From NCBI GenBank assembly GCA_034096865.1, contig JAWQFJ010000504.1:72501-90015 (forward strand): a stretch of 17,515 nt of DNA. Direction: 5' to 3'. Shown here piece by piece: positions 15,391 to 17,515 of this stretch. The stretch is from Theodoxus fluviatilis. Its lineage: Eukaryota > Mollusca > Gastropoda > Cycloneritida > Neritidae. The notes under the pieces are model-generated. The model searched no databases. It was not told the origin of the DNA and saw only the letters and a program-made list of their open reading frames with translations. A program made the translations under genes and the position numbers. Position 1 is the first letter of the stretch; each line of letters starts with the position of its first letter.

Positions 15391-15768
15391 ATGGTTCGAA
15401 ACTACCAGAGGAAGACCTCACGTAGACAGACAGCAGTTTTAACCAACACCCCAGAAAAGAACAAGCTGAGCCGGGAAGAAAAAACTAACAGAAACCGTGC
15501 ACCTATTAGAACAGGAGGTAGAAATACACTGCAGAAACAGAAAGGGAACAAAAAGTCGAGAAAAACATCAAGCTACAAAAAGTCTGACTCTGTTTCCACA
15601 GACTCTGAGGAGGATTTTTGTTTGGTTTGTTGTGAACCCTATTCAAACAGCATGCCTAACAAGAAATGGGTTCAGTGTGTGAGGTGCAAGAATTGGTCTC
15701 ATGAAGAATGCACACAGAAAAAACCCAGTTACATCTGTCAAAACTGTGATTCAGATGACTCAGATTGA
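15391..15768 (+). CDS. Core-less pogo-like transposase remnant with PHD-like zinc finger
   Basis: 125 residues. The first dozen (MVRNYQRKTSRR) match the start of the psq-type helix-turn-helix of pogo/jerky transposases. From residue 14 on (TAVLTNTPEKNKL) the sequence resembles the region after the DDE core, followed by a Lys/Arg-rich basic stretch (30-64), an acidic Ser/Glu patch (65-75), and a zinc finger with Cys77, Cys80, Cys96, Cys99, His104, Cys107, Cys116, Cys119 (C4HC3 layout, Trp102 in the usual place). The end is an Asp/Ser tail. The DNA-binding and catalytic domains are missing, apparently by an in-frame internal deletion. The start is supported by a strong splice acceptor (15381-15389) two bases before the ATG. 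The protein could act in the nucleus by contacting chromatin or other proteins, but that is speculation; it cannot transpose DNA itself. Confidence 0.6.
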   Translation: MVRNYQRKTSRRQTAVLTNTPEKNKLSREEKTNRNRAPIRTGGRNTLQKQKGNKKSRKTSSYKKSDSVSTDSEEDFCLVCCEPYSNSMPNKKWVQCVRCKNWSHEECTQKKPSYICQNCDSDDSD

Positions 15769-16091
15769 TGTGCTGATTATGTCACTGGCACATTTACATT
15801 TGTGTTTGCTTTGTTTGTGCAAGTACATGCAGTGGAGGATTTTTGTTTGGTTTGTTGTGAACCCTATTCAAACAGCATGCCTAACAAGAAATGGGTTCAG
15901 TGTGTGAGGTGCAAGAATTGGTCTCATGAAGAATGCACACAGAAAAAACCCAGTTACATCTGTCAAAACTGTGATTCAGATGACTCAGATTGATGTGCTG
16001 ATTATGTCACTGGCACATTTACATTTGTGTTTGCTTTGTTTGTGCAAGTACATGCAGTGGAGGATTTTTGTTTGGTTTGTTGTGAACCCTA
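15609..16091 (+). repeat. 225-bp perfect tandem duplication of the zinc-finger segment
   Basis: The segment from GAGGATTTTTG (15609) to GCAGTG (15833) is repeated at 15834-16058 without any difference I can find. A third copy starts at 16059 and breaks off after GTGAACCCT (16091). The period of 225 bp is 75 codons, so the frame is conserved across copies. Complete identity means a recent event, recent conversion, or an assembly artefact. Confidence 0.95.
15834..15993 (+). pseudogene. Second copy of the PHD-like zinc finger
   Basis: Same frame as the ORF at 15391, separated from it by the TGA at 15766-15768 and 21 open codons. It encodes all eight zinc ligands again and ends at an identical TGA (15991-15993). 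Reading through the first stop would give a two-finger protein. Without that, the copy has no promoter or good start of its own; the nearest ATG is at 15802. A third copy ends after the first Cys pair at TAG, where the minisatellite starts. Confidence 0.6.
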
Positions 16092-17388
16092 GTGGGATAG
16101 GTAGGGGTTGGGGTATGTGGAGGATGGGCTATGTAGGGGTCGAGTATGTAGAGGATGGGCTATTTAGAGGATGGGCTATGTAGGGGATGGGCTATGTAGA
16201 GGATGGGCTATGTAGGGGATGGGCTATGTAGGGGATGGGCTATGTAGGGGATGGGCTATGTAGTTGTTGGGCTAGGTAGGGGATGGGCTATGTAGGGGAT
16301 GGGCTATGTAGTTGTTGGGCTAGGTAGGGGATGGGCTATGTAGGGGATGGGCTATGTAGTTGTTGGGCTAGGTAGGGGATGGGCTATGTAGGGGATGGGC
16401 TATGTAGAGGATGGGCTATGTAGTTGTTGGGCTATGTAGGGGATGGGCTAGGTAGGGGATGGGCTATGTAGAGGATGGGCTATGTAGGGGATGGGCTATG
16501 TAGGGGATGGGCTATGTAGAGGATGGGCTATGTAGGGGATGGGCTATGTAGTTGTTGGGCTAGGTAGGGGATGGGCTATGTAGGGGACGGGCTATGTAGT
16601 GGTTGGGCTAGGTAGGGGATGGGCTATGTAGAGGATGGGCTATGTAGGGGATGGGCTATGTAGGGGATGGGCTATGTAGGGGATGGGCTATGTAGGGGAT
16701 GGGCTATGTAGTTGTTGGGCTATGTAGGGGATGGGCTATGTAGGGGATGGGCTATGTAGGGGATGGGCTATGTAGTTGTTGGGCTAGGTAGGGGATGGGC
16801 TAGGTAGGGGATGGGCTATGTAGGGGATGGGCTATGTAGAGGATGGGCTATGTAGTTGTTGGGCTAGGTAGGGGATGGGCTATGTAGTTGTTGGGCTAGG
16901 TAGGGGATGGGCTATGTAGGGGATGGGCTATGTAGAGGATGGGCTATGTAGTTGTTGGGCTAGGTAGGGGATGGGCTAGGTAGGGAATGGGCTATGTAGA
17001 GGATGGGCTATTTAGAGGATGGGCTAGGTAGGGGATGGGCTATGTAGGGGATGGGCTATGTAGAGGATGGGCTATGTAGTTGTTGGGCTAGGTAGGGGAT
17101 GGGCTAGGTAGGGGATGGGCTATGTAGAGGATGGGCTATTTAGAGGATGGGCTATGTAGGGGATGGGCTATGTAGGGGATGGGCTATGTAGAGGATGGGC
17201 TATGTAGGGGATGGGCTATGTAGGGGATGGGCTATGTAGGGGATGGGCTATGTAGGGGATGGGCTATGTAGAGGATGGGCTAGGTAGGGGATGGGCTAGG
17301 TAGGGGATGGGCTAGGTAGGGGATGGGCTAGGTAGGGATCGAGTATGTAGAAGATGGGCTATGTAGGTGCTGGGGTATGTAGAGTACA
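16092..17388. repeat. 16-bp G-rich minisatellite with higher-order structure
   Basis: About 75-80 tandem units of GGGGATGGGCTATGTA. Main variants: GAGGATGGGCTATGTA, GGGGATGGGCTAGGTA and GTTGTTGGGCTAGGTA. The GTTGTT form is mostly followed by GGCTAGGTA, so the two changes travel together. From 16263 a 48-bp period (one GTTGTT unit plus two standard units) recurs at 16311 and 16359, then shifts to 64 bp. The edges hold degenerate units with TCGAGTATGTA and TGGGGTATGT on both sides. All the G runs lie on the + strand. Confidence 0.97.
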
Positions 17389-17435
17389 TGCCGTCGAATA
17401 CCATTAAGTCTTTTTTTAATGTCTAATATCATTGT

Positions 17436-17493
17436 GTTAAAACCAGCCCCACGGCTTGTTACAACTTACCCCACATGTGGGGCAAGTTGTAAC
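17436..17493. repeat. Right-side palindrome of GGGGCAAGTTGTAAC motifs
   Basis: A reverse copy (17436-17450), then a reverse copy at 17458-17472 and a forward copy at 17479-17493 around a central ACATGT. The last two make a 36-bp palindrome with one T/C mismatch. It mirrors the cluster at 15063-15139 and suggests that both belong to one element or to neighbouring elements of one family. Confidence 0.85.
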
Positions 17494-17515
17494 GAGTAGG
17501 GTTACGTCAGTTTTG

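Larger units (their letters stand above)
14694..17515. mobile_element. Pogo-type DNA transposon derivative, right end outside or at the window edge
   Basis: The left side shows GGGGCTAAAAGTAAC (14705) and GGGTTGGAAGTAAC (14722), then stronger copies GGGGCTAGTTGTAAC (15063 and 15087) and reverse copies at 15104 and 15125. The right side has reverse copies at 17436 and 17458 and a forward copy at 17479. Between them is an ORF with the N-terminal start and C-terminal zinc finger of a pogo-like transposase but no catalytic core. From memory, GGGGCAAGTTGTAAC-like ends recur in marine-invertebrate transposons; I cannot prove that these are this element's true termini. The exact ends and the TA target duplication expected for pogo are not established. 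Confidence 0.5.

Noticed and set aside
16092..17388. CRISPR-like direct repeats
   Set aside because: Units are contiguous 16-mers without unique spacers in an animal-type sequence, so this is a minisatellite.

Overview
The window looks like intergenic or intronic DNA from an animal, most likely a marine invertebrate and plausibly a mollusc. That host guess is inference. It rests on the mix of transposon families: Jockey-type and CR1/L2-type LINEs, a Ty3 element of the K02A2.6-like pol type, a pogo-like element with a C-terminal zinc finger, GA/GGCA/GT microsatellites and CpG-rich spacers. I see no bacterial gene structure, no rRNA or tRNA gene, no CRISPR array and no clear host protein-coding gene. 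Nearly everything recognisable is a transposable element or a tandem repeat.

Region 1 (1-4970) is a stack of insertions. The base is a decayed Jockey-type LINE on the + strand: RT with GVPQGS and YVDD, then thumb, RNase H, C-terminal CCHC knuckle and 3' tail. It is split by a CR1/L2-type LINE on the - strand (about 710-2793), whose last codons are split by a 698-bp terminal-inverted-repeat element (1234-1931). The RNase H part is split again by a second, 5'-truncated CR1/L2 copy on the + strand (about 3449-4130).

Region 2 (4970-9780) is mostly non-coding. It holds a promoter-like block with a 47-bp unit repeated three times, each carrying an ATTGG box, followed by TATA and initiator-like sites (5200-5430). 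It also has long GA microsatellites, two hammerhead-like folds in opposite orientation (6071-6094 and 6552-6581), two more Jockey-type 3' tails, a second CCAAT/E-box/TATA/initiator cluster (7704-7756), a GA-GGCA compound microsatellite, and an old duplicated block about 485 bp apart that flanks it.

Region 3 (9760-14400) is a 5'-truncated Ty3 retrotransposon inside a short array of roughly 60-bp repeats. Gag, protease and the 5' LTR are missing. In their place is a 123-bp inverted copy of the element's own RNase H coding segment, about 97% identical. RT, RNase H and integrase are open except for one in-frame TAG at the start of the integrase core. A probable 3' LTR of about 190 bp is split by a 765-bp foldback element containing a 147-bp hairpin stem.

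Region 4 (14694-17515, running off the window) looks like a pogo-type DNA transposon derivative. Short GGGGCWAGTTGTAAC-like motifs, often paired as palindromes, lie near both sides. Its single short ORF keeps the first dozen residues and the C-terminal PHD-like zinc finger of a pogo transposase but lacks the catalytic core. The zinc-finger segment is duplicated as a perfect 225-bp tandem repeat, and the third, broken copy runs into a G-rich 16-bp minisatellite of about 75-80 units with higher-order structure.

The features do not form a pathway. The window records successive insertions, template-switch events and repeat expansions.
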